Shown: piece after piece, positions 45,101-53,281 of the stretch
Layout: each line of letters opens with the position of its first letter
Numbering within the stretch: the stretch's first letter is position 1
NCBI GenBank assembly: GCA_045119835.1
Contig: JBGVED010000014.1
Location: 19,808 to 83,807, forward strand
Length of the DNA: 64,000 nucleotides
DNA from: CALVUJ01 sp045119835
GTDB taxonomy: Bacteria > Bacillota_I > Bacilli_A > RFN20 > DUOF01
Direction: 5' to 3'
Program-made: the position numbers and the translations under genes
The notes under the pieces: generated by a model
What the model was told of the DNA's origin: nothing
Database searches by the model: none
What the model saw: only the letters and a program-made list of their open reading frames with translations

Positions 45101-45924
45101 GCAAGTGGATATCTACCAATAACACAATGATTAGTTATAGTTAAATCAGACTCTTTAGGTGGAATCCCACTATCTTCTAAAGGTGATAAATCATCTAATG
45201 AACCTACTTCATATTCAATATCTATATGGTGATCTTTTAAATATTTAACAACACTTTCAACGTCTTTAAAACGTTTACCTAAATCATCACCAAACTCCAG
45301 CACCATATCATCTATATTTAATCTTTTCTCTTTAGCATATGCCATTAAAAAAGCTTTATTTAAAGTAACCGGCATATCCTTTGCTATTTCAATATTAGCA
45401 TGCCCTTCATCAATAATATTTATTTTAACAGGAAATAAAATAAGAGGAGCTTTGATAGTTGTATCACTACCTATACACCCTTCAACAAAAGGATATCCTA
45501 CATAAAGTTCATATCTACCAGTTTCTTTTGCTATATCAATAATTTCTTTTCTTAATTTATAAAAAACATTGACATTCGCGGCTACTGATTTTTTTAATTC
45601 TTTATTTTTTAAATCAGAAATTTGTTTTTTTACATCTACACCAGAGTCAACAATTTTTTTGTATTTTGGATTTTGCTTAACAACTTGATCAATTCCCTCA
45701 GAATAATACAAACTAAGTGCAGTATCTTTACCTATCATTTCAAAAGGCTTATGACTTTTTCCATTCCATAATCTATCTATAAACTCATCTAATTGAGTAA
45801 CATCACCTAAAAATTTAGATAAATCACACGAAAAACGAGTGTCACCTTTTTTACTATAAATACTTCTACTTTTACCACTTATCTCTACTAATCTATCTTT
45901 ATAAGTTGTATAAATTGATTTCAT
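42136..45924 (-). CDS. DUF4011-type SF1 helicase with C-terminal Vsr/MTES_1575-like nuclease
   Basis: 1262 residues from the ATG at 45924, preceded by GAGGTG. An N-terminal domain (about 1-320) of the DUF4011 kind contains KAPLILFPVKI. The SF1 core has Walker A GPPGTGKS at 343-350, DIVLVDEASQ (DExx), VVAGDSKQLRPS, LNYHYRSRSEEL, VQGDERDIIILS and NVAVTRAKKKTFV. A nuclease-like C-terminal domain follows with KKIDLAVYDKEEDRYLVGVEC, IYHDGFLESRGWNIYHVWARDW, which fits the Vsr/MTES_1575 fold. This domain order is known for single-gene antiviral helicase-nucleases; that is inference from layout. Transcribed after the HEPN-like gene but separated by a terminator. Confidence 0.85.
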   Translation of the reverse strand: MKSIYTTYKDRLVEISGKSRSIYSKKGDTRFSCDLSKFLGDVTQLDEFIDRLWNGKSHKPFEMIGKDTALSLYYSEGIDQVVKQNPKYKKIVDSGVDVKKQISDLKNKELKKSVAANVNVFYKLRKEIIDIAKETGRYELYVGYPFVEGCIGSDTTIKAPLILFPVKINIIDEGHANIEIAKDMPVTLNKAFLMAYAKEKRLNIDDMVLEFGDDLGKRFKDVESVVKYLKDHHIDIEYEVGSLDDLSPLEDSGIPPKESDLTITNHCVIGRYPLANSIYMDYGELENRKASTNEVIEELIYANTLKNKPKKKVKSLYTISKLDSTQEKAIERINNQGNMVIYGPPGTGKSQTIVNIISDALARKKRVLMISQKKAALDVVYNRLSSLKGKAMFIADPEKEKDSFYKKCYEAHSSIENYDCSEDIEKHAQLQKSIDEQYGELEKIFNVLYEPTSFGVSLETMYEQSSNISKNSYDYEVFEELSSREDLLKVRYNELLSSIESINQNNRRNLYYKYENMKSKNAIMDHVKSTLDVYSVDSALDKLEKITSSKNLGFDISKYPYCSYLIAHYVSNIDRESFDLDKLVSFIARENKKKGFIVPSKFEKELKDSFQRALAEIKKEINNYEIFKDVLTEKGYQLIVAAILNGNVNMLRNFKSTLNNYTEIKDIRVELDKLSPLDNKILNFAYNFSDTTAKYNQILNNFMSIRMYIEIVKEEQERKEDLAKIMNFPSIKEDILLMKKKQEEIAKNIAGNSFNNDYIDNYQASKNNKDFLYQISKQHHAWPIRKFMQEYKDLMLDLYPCWLLSPENASTILPLVKDMFDIVLVDEASQVFIENTLPLMYRGKNIVVAGDSKQLRPSSTFMKRYSGADIDENIDPTTEATLEVESLLDLATSRLPSTNLNYHYRSRSEELIDFSNSYFYDNKLEVVPNLVGGKKNKAITRIKVDGRWINRRNEEEARTTVLLLKKLLLNRKDNESIGIISFNSDQANAIEEEIRKESKRDPKFAQLILKEQNRFENGEDTSLFIKNLENVQGDERDIIILSTGYAKNENDKVYANFGSLSLEGGENRLNVAVTRAKKKTFVVTSVEPEELNVETTKNEGPKILKKYLGYVRAVSNNKKDEIKICLNSKKEDLDEDEIASNDMVNEIKKSLEKLGYCVELNVGNTKKKIDLAVYDKEEDRYLVGVECINKNYKNIEEMIENRIYHDGFLESRGWNIYHVWARDWCNSKAKVINAIVKEIEKSRIDANSIEKFNNPIQSKKRR

Positions 45925-46104
45925 AAGCAACACCTCTTTACATAATAAAATTATAAACTATATATCCATAATTTCAAGATATTTTTAACCTCATTAAACT
46001 ATCTAGCCTCTAATATTTTAATAAATTAAATCATAAAAACATTTTCATATTTATTATTTTAACAAATTAATATATAAAATTTAAAATTCATCATACTATT
46101 CAAT

Positions 46105-46139
46105 TAAAAAAACATTAATAATAAAATTAATGTTTTTTA
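46105..46139 (-). terminator. Terminator after the HEPN-like gene
   Basis: AACATTAAT/ATTAATGTT stem (46111-46134), six-base loop, then T-rich tract on the minus strand. It overlaps the stop codon of the HEPN-like gene. Confidence 0.8.
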
Positions 46140-46805
46140 TCTTCTAATTAATATATTTTGCTTATTATCAGCAGATTTATAACCCCTTGCAATATTAGCC
46201 AATTTTCTCAAATTTCTAGCAACATCTATAAACATAAGCAAATCATTATCTTCTACTTTTTGACTTGAATTCGAATATCTAAGAGCAGGCACATCTAACT
46301 TTTCAAATAAATTTTTTAAATATTGCTCCTCAAAATCACCCTCAAACAAATTCATTGAAGGAGACTCAAATCCATCATAACGCCCATTTTCCAAAGTAAT
46401 ATTTATCGTATTTGATAAAGTTGCATTTTTTCCTTTTAACATAGCACCATATAAAAATTGCTTTGATTGAATTTCACTTTTATCTGTATATGAAGAACTT
46501 ACAAAATGTGGTCTATTTACAAATAATTTTTTGAAATTTTCTTTTCCTTCCTCATCTAAAGATTCATATAAGCATTGTAATTTATGCCCTAATTTTTTCA
46601 AATCTCCCCAATTTTTACCTTTCCATAACAATAACCCTTTTAAATATTGCTCTATCGTTGTACATACAAAATGCAACAACATTTCTTTTTGATCGCTTGT
46701 CATTTGCAAAATTTGTTCTCTTTTAAAATCCTTCAAACATAAATTATAAGAAAAATCAGCTTTTTCAAGTTGACTTTTAACTTCTCTTAAAGAATTACTA
46801 GACAT
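46137..46805 (-). CDS. HEPN-like helical protein, possible defence component
   Basis: 222 residues from the ATG at 46805, with GGAGTGAT upstream. The N-terminal half (residues 5-85) is a helical bundle with VCTTIEQYLKGLLLWKG and the LGHKLQCLY motif, like HEPN domains (Glu, Lys, then Gly-His). The Rx4-6H RNase motif is not clear, so it may be an adaptor rather than an RNase. The C-terminal half is unrecognised. It sits between the unknown/metallopeptidase pair and the large helicase-nuclease. Confidence 0.5.
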   Translation of the reverse strand: MSSNSLREVKSQLEKADFSYNLCLKDFKREQILQMTSDQKEMLLHFVCTTIEQYLKGLLLWKGKNWGDLKKLGHKLQCLYESLDEEGKENFKKLFVNRPHFVSSSYTDKSEIQSKQFLYGAMLKGKNATLSNTINITLENGRYDGFESPSMNLFEGDFEEQYLKNLFEKLDVPALRYSNSSQKVEDNDLLMFIDVARNLRKLANIARGYKSADNKQNILIRR

Positions 46806-46903
46806 AAAAATCACTCCTCTAAGTTACATATAACCAATTATATCATATTTTCTTACTCTAGTATTTTTTATACTAAATAGTGTTAATAAAATATCTAATA
46901 TAT

Positions 46904-47839
46904 TTAAATAGTTAAACCATTTATAATCATATAAACATTTTCCTTAACTTCATCAGTTTCATCTTCAATATAAGGAGTAATATCGCCATCCATTGCATAA
47001 TAACAAAGAAGCAGCAAACTCATCTCTCCTGAATAATACTCAATTTCACTTTTTAAACTACCTACCATTTTCTTTAATTCTTTTATCTTATTAATAACAT
47101 TATCTTTCTCTTTATCAAAATCAGATGGACAAAGAATTCCTTTAAAATCAATACCATTATTTCTCCTAAGGTTTTTATAAAGAAAAAACATCAAATAGTA
47201 AGTATAACTATAATTTTCAAACTTAATATCTTTATGTTTTTCATGATGCTTCCATTGTTCAATCAAATAGTTAAAAAGTAGCAACCACCTTTTATGCAAA
47301 ATATCAAGATTATTATATTCTGTACAATTATATGTCAAATACTTAGCAGTCACTAAAGATTTACAGTTAGATAAAAAATCCTTTTCTTTAAACTCTCTAC
47401 TATTAATCTTTAGAGGCATATTTTTCAAACAGGGAAAAATAATTGAATCAACACTAAAAGAATTTCTAAAAAAACAAGATAATATTGTACATCTAGACAA
47501 TTTTCCTTCATTATTAAAAGAAATCTTCGTACAAGTTGTTAAATTATTAAATACATTACTAAAATTACATGAATACCCATTATTTCCTTTATAAATATAG
47601 GTTTTAACCTTACTTGCATTACCATGATTATATACATTTTCTTTTGCAGCACTATCATACAATTTATACAATTCAGAAAGGCATTTAGGACTAGTCTTGC
47701 AATATTTTGATTTTAAATTATCCAAATCAATAAATTGCTTTTGCCAATAAGGTATCTCATCTTTTAAATCAAAAATGTGCTTCTTAATATGATCTGCAAT
47801 AGTCAAAGGCTCATAATATTTCCAACTAACTTTTTTCAT
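46904..47839 (-). CDS. Unknown protein, 311 aa, beside a metallopeptidase
   Basis: Not recognised. The ATG at 47839 follows AAGGTGG at nine bases and begins 1 base after the upstream stop; a longer start at 47863 has a weaker AAGG. Residues are mostly charged and aromatic: WKYYEPLTIADHIKKHIF at the start, a central CFFRNSFSVDSIIFPCLKN, then WLLLFNYLIEQWKHHEKHK and a C-terminal coiled-coil segment IKELKKMVGSLKSEIEYYSG. A metal-binding role is possible from the many Cys/His, but no motif is clear. Almost certainly one operon with the IrrE-like gene. Confidence 0.65.
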   Translation of the reverse strand: MKKVSWKYYEPLTIADHIKKHIFDLKDEIPYWQKQFIDLDNLKSKYCKTSPKCLSELYKLYDSAAKENVYNHGNASKVKTYIYKGNNGYSCNFSNVFNNLTTCTKISFNNEGKLSRCTILSCFFRNSFSVDSIIFPCLKNMPLKINSREFKEKDFLSNCKSLVTAKYLTYNCTEYNNLDILHKRWLLLFNYLIEQWKHHEKHKDIKFENYSYTYYLMFFLYKNLRRNNGIDFKGILCPSDFDKEKDNVINKIKELKKMVGSLKSEIEYYSGEMSLLLLCYYAMDGDITPYIEDETDEVKENVYMIINGLTI

Positions 47840-47840
47840 A

Positions 47841-48824
47841 TTATTTGACCACCTTTCCTTCATATAATCCTTCTACTTGTTCTTCATACTTTATAGGATC
47901 CTTAATCCTATTAGAAACTAAAAGTGGGTTATGATATTCTAATGGTTGAATTTTAGTTATTTCCTTTATCTCAAAATCATATTTTCCTTCTAAAGCTAAA
48001 GAAGCAAAATAATTAGCTTGTTTTTCTTGTACATCCCTATCTAAACTATTAGTATAAGAAAACACTAAATGCCCTAATTCATGCATATAAACAATTTCTT
48101 TAAATTCCTCAAAACAACAATTCACTTTCTTCTTTTCATCTTTTAACTCTTTAAGAACCAATTTAATGTTATCCTCACACAAACAAACAATATTATTTTC
48201 ATTATCCTCTATCTTTTCTCCAATATCATTAAAATACTCCATATAATCCAATCTGTTTTTTCTCATATCAATATAGCAGCCCATTAACTCAACTGTTTTG
48301 TATACCGGATAAACAACTTTAACATCTTTTTTTCTGAATTTTTCAAATAAACAAATATCTTTAATGTCCTTATAAAAATCTATAAATTTATATTTAAGCA
48401 TATCAGCCTTACTCAAAATAATAACCCTATCTATTTCACTAGTTCTAATCGAATTAACCAAAAATCTAAATTGCTCTTTACAAGAATAACTAGACATCAA
48501 AAAACGTAATATAGATGCAAAATAATAAAGTCGACATACTGTTTCATTGTTACTTGTCTTAAAATTTGGTAAAAGATTATCAGATTTTATATTAATAATG
48601 ATACTTTTATCATATACAACTTGAGTTTCAAAATTAACTCTACGCAAAACACTCATTAATTTAGAAAAAATATTCAAATCCAATTTAAACTTTTTTTCCA
48701 AAAAATATAAATCTTGCTCATTCGCATTTAAATCTATAACTATTCTTCTTTTTGTTACAACACTAGTATCCATCATTTGTTGTAAATCATAGGCACTTAT
48801 ATCAATATAATAATTAAAAGTCAT
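47841..48824 (-). CDS. ImmA/IrrE-like zinc metallopeptidase
   Basis: 327 residues from the ATG at 48824, with GAGGTGAG eight bases upstream. The C-terminal third has HELGH at 248-252 (MHELGHLVFSY) with a downstream E267 in VQEKQANYFAS, the HExxH plus third-ligand pattern of the ImmA/IrrE family. The N-terminal two thirds are unrecognised. Such peptidases often cleave a partner XRE repressor; a 63-aa XRE protein is encoded directly upstream. The gene is followed closely by the 311-aa unknown. Confidence 0.75.
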   Translation of the reverse strand: MTFNYYIDISAYDLQQMMDTSVVTKRRIVIDLNANEQDLYFLEKKFKLDLNIFSKLMSVLRRVNFETQVVYDKSIIINIKSDNLLPNFKTSNNETVCRLYYFASILRFLMSSYSCKEQFRFLVNSIRTSEIDRVIILSKADMLKYKFIDFYKDIKDICLFEKFRKKDVKVVYPVYKTVELMGCYIDMRKNRLDYMEYFNDIGEKIEDNENNIVCLCEDNIKLVLKELKDEKKKVNCCFEEFKEIVYMHELGHLVFSYTNSLDRDVQEKQANYFASLALEGKYDFEIKEITKIQPLEYHNPLLVSNRIKDPIKYEEQVEGLYEGKVVK

Positions 48825-48888
48825 TAACAACTCACCTCAATTATATTTTAACATATAAAAACAAAACATATAGGACATATTTGCCTAA

Positions 48889-48925
48889 AAAAAATAAAAG
48901 AGTTATTCCAAAGGAATACCTCTTT
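48889..48925 (-). terminator. Terminator after the small HTH gene
   Basis: A 13-bp stem with one mismatch (48897-48925) flanked by a T-rich tract on the minus strand. The HTH gene stop lies inside it, so readthrough to the metallopeptidase is limited. Confidence 0.75.
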
Positions 48926-49094
48926 CATTGCATAGCCCTACTACTTTAAGGAAATTAGAATAACTCGGTTGACTTATTCCGTTTTCCCAACGATATATAG
49001 TTTTTACATCGACATCTAGAAACTCACTTAATTCAGCAAGTTTCATTTGGTGACGTAAACGCCACATAATCGTTTGCACAGATGCATATTTCAT
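48903..49094 (-). CDS. Small XRE-type HTH regulator, 63 aa
   Basis: From the ATG at 49094, with GGAGGG upstream; the longer frame to 49157 has no site. It is a single HTH: QTIMWRLRHQMKLAELSEFLDVDVKTIYRWENGISQPSYSNFLKV, where the recognition helix is around VKTIYRWE. Compact Cro/C1-type proteins of this size usually control neighbouring toxin, metallopeptidase or phage genes. The IrrE-like peptidase is the next gene, although a terminator separates them. Confidence 0.7.
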   Translation of the reverse strand: MKYASVQTIMWRLRHQMKLAELSEFLDVDVKTIYRWENGISQPSYSNFLKVVGLCNERGIPLE

Positions 49095-49228
49095 ATTTTT
49101 CCCTCCCTGCCATCCTTTAAGAACGGCTAAAAAAGTTGTGAAAATGAGGTCAGCCATGCATCAAAATAATATCACATACTATTAAAAAAATCAAAATTAT
49201 TTTTATAAGAAAAAAGAAAGTAACCTCA

Positions 49229-49843
49229 TTAGTTTCCTTTCTTCTTTTTATCTAACAGATAAAATAATATAGTTAATATTTGAAGTGGAACAGGTATTAT
49301 AAATAACCTTCCAACATGAATAATATCTAATGATATATATAAAGATAGTGTAAAAGTCCAAATTAAGGCACTTATTAAAAAGAAATTTATAATTCGTTTA
49401 CCCCATATACTATTAAAAATAATAAACACAATACAAGTTAATGGAATAGAATATATATATACATTAGACAAAGACCAATCAATATGAACAATATCAACGA
49501 AAACAACATCAATCGCAGTAGCCACTAGCCATATAAGTCCTGCAGCAAGCAAAGAAATAAGAATTTTATTCTTACCTGATATTTTAGACTTAACCCTATC
49601 TTTAATTTTGTTCATTAAAGTAGGAGCTGGTGTAATTAAATCATTTACAGTAACCCCATACAAATCAGCAATTTCCTTAAGGATGTAAATGTCAGGAACT
49701 CCTTCTTCTCTTTCCCATTTTGATATTGTTTTATCAGAATATCCAAGTTTGTCTGCTAATTGTGCTTGAGTTAAACCAGCACTTTTTCTATATTTTATAA
49801 GATTTTCCTTTATTGTTGTTTTTATATTCTCTATCTTTTCCAT
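49229..49843 (-). CDS. XRE-family regulator with C-terminal membrane domain
   Basis: 204 residues from the ATG at 49843. An N-terminal HTH (residues about 10-64: ENLIKYRKSAGLTQAQLADKLGYSDKTISKWEREEGVPD) is followed by a linker and four to five hydrophobic segments (about 92-110, 120-138, 145-160, 178-198). This is a membrane-tethered transcription regulator. It is likely leaderless: the promoter -10 ends seven bases before the ATG and no SD is seen. It reads away from the divergent DegV gene at 50015, and the shared region has phased AGTAGA repeats. Confidence 0.75.
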   Translation of the reverse strand: MEKIENIKTTIKENLIKYRKSAGLTQAQLADKLGYSDKTISKWEREEGVPDIYILKEIADLYGVTVNDLITPAPTLMNKIKDRVKSKISGKNKILISLLAAGLIWLVATAIDVVFVDIVHIDWSLSNVYIYSIPLTCIVFIIFNSIWGKRIINFFLISALIWTFTLSLYISLDIIHVGRLFIIPVPLQILTILFYLLDKKKKGN

Positions 49844-49850
49844 ACATATA

Positions 49851-49879
49851 AATATATACAAAAATAGCGTTAAAATCAA
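49851..49879 (-). promoter_or_regulatory. Promoter of the XRE membrane regulator
   Basis: TTGATT (49879-49874) and TATATT (49856-49851), exactly 17 bases apart on the minus strand. The predicted start is close to the ATG at 49843, implying a leaderless transcript. Confidence 0.6.
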
Positions 49880-49885
49880 TCAAAA

Positions 49886-49952
49886 AACAAACAATTCTAC
49901 TCTCAGTAGAGTTTGTTGTTTTAATAGTAGAGAAGTAAAAACAAAGAGTAGA
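49886..49952. promoter_or_regulatory. Phased AGTAGA operator between divergent genes
   Basis: AGTAGA occurs at 49905, 49926 and 49947, spaced exactly 21 bases (two helical turns). A TCTACT/AGTAGA inverted repeat at 49896-49910 is flanked by AACAAAC (49886-49892) and GTTTGTT (49911-49917). The cluster lies upstream of the regulator promoter and of degV. This is a probable binding array for the XRE protein or another regulator. Confidence 0.6.
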
Positions 49953-50014
49953 TAATATTTTATAACCTTTATTAATATCATTTGATAGAATGTTATTGTT
50001 TTGGAGGGATATAA

Positions 50015-50839
50015 ATGAAATACAAAATAGTAGTAGACTCATCTAGCGACTTAACTAATGATTATATTAAAGATAAAGAGATAGGATTTGAGGTTGTTCC
50101 ATTAACAATTTTAGTTGATGATAAAGAATTTGTAGATACACCAACATTAAACATAGACAATATGCTAACTAAAATGCATAACTCAAAAAACAAATCTAAA
50201 TCTTCTTGCCCTAGTAGCGGATATTTTGCTAAATCATATCAAGAAGCAGAATACGTTATAGCAATTACAATGACAAGCAAATTATCTGGAACATATAACT
50301 CTGCTTATCTAGGAAGTAATGAATGTACAAATAAAGTACACGTAATTGACTCAAAATCCACAAGTGGTTCTATGCGACTACTAGTAGATAAATCATATGA
50401 ACTAATGAAACAAAACTTACCATTTGATGAATTATGCAATAAACTAGAAGAATATAAAAACAGTTTAAATTTATTCTTCGTTTTAGATAAATTTGAAAAC
50501 CTAGTAAAAAATGGAAGAATGTCAAAACTTACAGCTTTTATCGCTACTGCTCTTTACATAAAACCACTATGTATGGCTAAAGATGGTGTTATAGATATTT
50601 ATGAAAAGCCTAGAACAATGAAAGGCGCCTTAAACAAATTAGTTGAAGCAATAGAAAAAAACACAGAAACAACAGAAAATAAAACATGCATTATAAGTCA
50701 CTGTAAAAATGAAACAGATGCCCTTTATTTAAAAGAACAAATTGAAAAAAAATATAAATTTAAAGAAATAATTATTAGCGAAATGAAAGGCTTATGTTCC
50801 TTCTATGCATTAGAAAAAGGCATTATCGTATGTTTTTAG
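50015..50839 (+). CDS. DegV family fatty-acid-binding protein
   Basis: 274 residues. KIVVDSSSDLTNDYIKDK opens, with VPLTILVDDKEFVDT and KSSCPSSGYFAKSY, typical of DegV, then VIAITMTSKLSGTYNSAY and HVIDSKSTSGSM, and the C-terminal lobe with VLDKFENLVKNGRMSKL. The fold binds a single fatty acid. It may act with a fatty-acid kinase system, none nearby. Good GGAGGG ribosome site 8 bases before the ATG; terminator at 50838. Divergent from the XRE regulator, so it may be its target. Confidence 0.9.
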   Translation: MKYKIVVDSSSDLTNDYIKDKEIGFEVVPLTILVDDKEFVDTPTLNIDNMLTKMHNSKNKSKSSCPSSGYFAKSYQEAEYVIAITMTSKLSGTYNSAYLGSNECTNKVHVIDSKSTSGSMRLLVDKSYELMKQNLPFDELCNKLEEYKNSLNLFFVLDKFENLVKNGRMSKLTAFIATALYIKPLCMAKDGVIDIYEKPRTMKGALNKLVEAIEKNTETTENKTCIISHCKNETDALYLKEQIEKKYKFKEIIISEMKGLCSFYALEKGIIVCF

Positions 50840-50867
50840 CAATCAGTACAAATTGATTGCTTTTTTT
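50838..50867 (+). terminator. Terminator after the DegV gene
   Basis: AGCAATCA/TGATTGCT stem (50838-50861) with an eight-base loop and seven T. It overlaps the stop codon. Confidence 0.85.
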
Positions 50868-50941
50868 ATAACTATTCACTTTTTATATAGAGTTTATATC
50901 AATATTATTATATAATAGCCCTTGACTAGAGGTGTTTACTA

Positions 50942-52048
50942 ATGAAAATTAATTTTAATAAAGAGGACATGAAAAAATTTCTAAAACTAATTAATACAAA
51001 AGAAATTAATATGGCCATCGCAGATATGTTCATGGAATATAATACTTGCATTGAATTAATAGATGAAAAGAAAATAAAAAAAAGTAACAATGAAATAGAA
51101 ATGTATTTAAATACTTTTTTAGATTTCTTTAATATAGATAAAAAACTAAAAGAAAATAAAGAAATAATCGAAAAATCAATTAAACCAGCAATAAAAAAAA
51201 TAAATTCCTCTATTTTTCAAAACAATCCATATTATAAAACAATTAAAATTGATTCTATTAAAGACAAAGAATATTTTTTGGGCAATATTAAATATTATCC
51301 CTATCAATCTTTTGCATACGATGATGCATTGATATTAAATGATGACTATTATCGTGAAATAAGTAGAATTGCTTATCTTGATCACGAAATTTCATTCCCC
51401 GCAATATGCAAAGATAATGTTATATGGATGAGTATCACTCCTAATGAAATATTAACTATGGCACCATCAATTCAAAGAAGTCACGGAAAAGTTATTACTT
51501 TTGGATTAGGCTTAGGTTACTACCCTTTTATGTGTGCACTTAAAGATGAAGTAGAAAGCATAACTATAGTTGAATTTGATGAAAATATAATCAAGTTATT
51601 TAAAAAATATTTGCTACCTCTATTCCCTAATAAAGAAAAAATAGAAATTATTCATGCTGACGCTTTTAAATATTTAAAAGAAAATAACATTAATGAACTA
51701 TTTGATTTTGCTTATATGGATATCTGGCATGATGGAGAAGATGGATTACCTTTATATATTCATTTTAAAAAATTTGAAGAAAATAAAAATTGTAAAATAG
51801 AATATTGGCTAGAAGATTCTATTATCTGCATGGCTAGAAGATGCCTACTTGTTGTAATTGAAGAAGTACTAAATGGTGCAACTGACAAAAATTTTAATAT
51901 AAAAGAAAATGATATAGATGAAGTAATCAATGATTTATATTTTCATCTAAAAAACTGCGAAATTAACTCATACGAAAAACTTCATAAATTGTTATCTAAA
52001 GAATCATTAATTAATATCTTAAAAGAAATTGGTAAAAACAAGTATTAA
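50942..52048 (+). CDS. SAM-dependent methyltransferase-fold protein
   Basis: 368 residues. The N-terminal half (about 1-175) is an unrecognised helical/beta domain. A Rossmann methyltransferase core follows: motif I VITFGLGLGYYPF, acidic motif II ITIVEFDENI, IIHADAFKYLKEN, and FDFAYMDIWHDGEDG (motif IV), reminiscent of spermidine-synthase-like proteins. The acceptor is unknown. ATG with GAGGTG upstream; a TATAAT box lies at 50911-50916. It stands alone on the plus strand and ends just before the oldest PBP fragment (52067). Confidence 0.75.
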   Translation: MKINFNKEDMKKFLKLINTKEINMAIADMFMEYNTCIELIDEKKIKKSNNEIEMYLNTFLDFFNIDKKLKENKEIIEKSIKPAIKKINSSIFQNNPYYKTIKIDSIKDKEYFLGNIKYYPYQSFAYDDALILNDDYYREISRIAYLDHEISFPAICKDNVIWMSITPNEILTMAPSIQRSHGKVITFGLGLGYYPFMCALKDEVESITIVEFDENIIKLFKKYLLPLFPNKEKIEIIHADAFKYLKENNINELFDFAYMDIWHDGEDGLPLYIHFKKFEENKNCKIEYWLEDSIICMARRCLLVVIEEVLNGATDKNFNIKENDIDEVINDLYFHLKNCEINSYEKLHKLLSKESLINILKEIGKNKY

Positions 52049-52066
52049 TTCATTATAACAAAAAAA

Positions 52067-52487
52067 TCATCCAAGCATTATAACTATAGTACTCCCCTCC
52101 TATAGTTTATCTTCATATTTAGAAAGTTAATCAATAATTACATTCCATTTTTCTACAAACTCAAACTTAAAATATTGAAAATTAACTTTCTTCTCTAATA
52201 CAACATAATTATCTTCTTTATATGTTTTAGTACCCATCCAAATGTAGGTTTTATCCATTTCCCAATTCTTTTTCTACTCTTAAATAAAATAAAATAATAC
52301 TTAATATTTATTTTACTATAGGACCAGCAATAGTTCCTCCATATTTAATTGCATTTTTAGGATTATCTATTGCTACATATACTACAACAATAGAATCATC
52401 CATAGGTGCTGCTGCTATCCTAGATAAGTTATAATTACCTAATTGATATGCTACATTAACAGCCTTTTGGGAAGTTGCCGTTTTTCC
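52067..52487 (-). pseudogene. Decayed fragment of PBP 3' end (copy 1)
   Basis: In the minus-strand frame it reads KTATSQKAVN, NYNLSRIAAAPMDD, VYVAIDNPK, YGGTIAGPIV, then stops, frame disruption and degraded PASTA-like remnants to MLG and TGA at 52067. It aligns from residue 494 (KTG) to the end of the intact PBP at 56543. At least three internal stops and small indels are present. It begins just after a T-tract (52502) in the context TTTTGGGTATGTCTAAGG, nearly shared with copy 2. Confidence 0.9.
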
Positions 52488-52501
52488 TTAGACATACCCA
52501 A

Positions 52502-52529
52502 AATTAAAAAACATGGTATCAAACCATGT
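52502..52529 (-). terminator. Terminator after the PnuC-like gene
   Basis: ACATGGT/ACCATGT stem with a five-base loop (52511-52529), T-rich tract on the minus strand. PBP fragment copy 1 begins directly after it. Confidence 0.85.
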
Positions 52530-52595
52530 AAATTATTTATAATTAATCTGTTATAAAGAACATTTTTCATTTTTTTGCTCATTTTCTATTTTAAT

Positions 52596-53228
52596 TCAAG
52601 AAATTACCCCAATAACATTCATAACTAAATACATAACTGAAGTAATAAGCATCATATAAGAATCAGAATTAAAATTAACGGCGTTGATTATCCAAATTGA
52701 CAAATCCAAAACATTATTAACTAACCAAACATACCATGCTTCTCTAAATCTAAAAAGAGATAACACTATGCCACAAACATTAACAATTTGAGTTGTACCA
52801 TCTAAAAATGATAGTTGCTGTGAAGGAATAAAAGATAATAAATATCCAAACAAGACACTTCCCAAAATCACACAAGTACATACGAAAATGGATTTCTTTA
52901 AATTTAAACTTCTCATTTTAACAACATCATCTTGCTTATTTTTAAGCCAACTTATCATACCAGATATTTGAGATGGGACATAAAACACAAAAGAAAAAGC
53001 AACCCACCCAAACAAACCATTTTTACCACACACATATGCATAACTCAATGAAAATAAAAGTCCAAAAATACAATTATACCATTTGCCTATTGCCATATAA
53101 TAAGCGTTTAAAAAGCCAAAAATTAACGTTATAACACCCCAAAAATAATCACGAGAAATTAAACCTAAAGCAACAGAAATTATAATAGTTATAACTGGCA
53201 TTATAAATAACTGAAAATTTTTCTTCAT
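52596..53228 (-). CDS. PnuC-family nicotinamide riboside transporter-like protein
   Basis: 210 residues from the ATG at 53228, with AGGAG nine bases upstream. Seven or so hydrophobic segments, with the family signature FREAWYVWLVNNVLDLSIWI near the C terminus and MAIGKWYNCIFGLLFSLSYAYV in the second membrane pair. PnuC transporters move nicotinamide riboside or related vitamins by facilitated diffusion, usually with a nearby NadR or riboswitch; none was found here, so the substrate is open. It sits between two PBP fragments, as cargo of a possible accretion module. Confidence 0.75.
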   Translation of the reverse strand: MKKNFQLFIMPVITIIISVALGLISRDYFWGVITLIFGFLNAYYMAIGKWYNCIFGLLFSLSYAYVCGKNGLFGWVAFSFVFYVPSQISGMISWLKNKQDDVVKMRSLNLKKSIFVCTCVILGSVLFGYLLSFIPSQQLSFLDGTTQIVNVCGIVLSLFRFREAWYVWLVNNVLDLSIWIINAVNFNSDSYMMLITSVMYLVMNVIGVIS

Positions 53229-53281
53229 CAAATAACACTCCTATATAAGCCATACTAACACAAAAAACAAAAAAATTCAAA

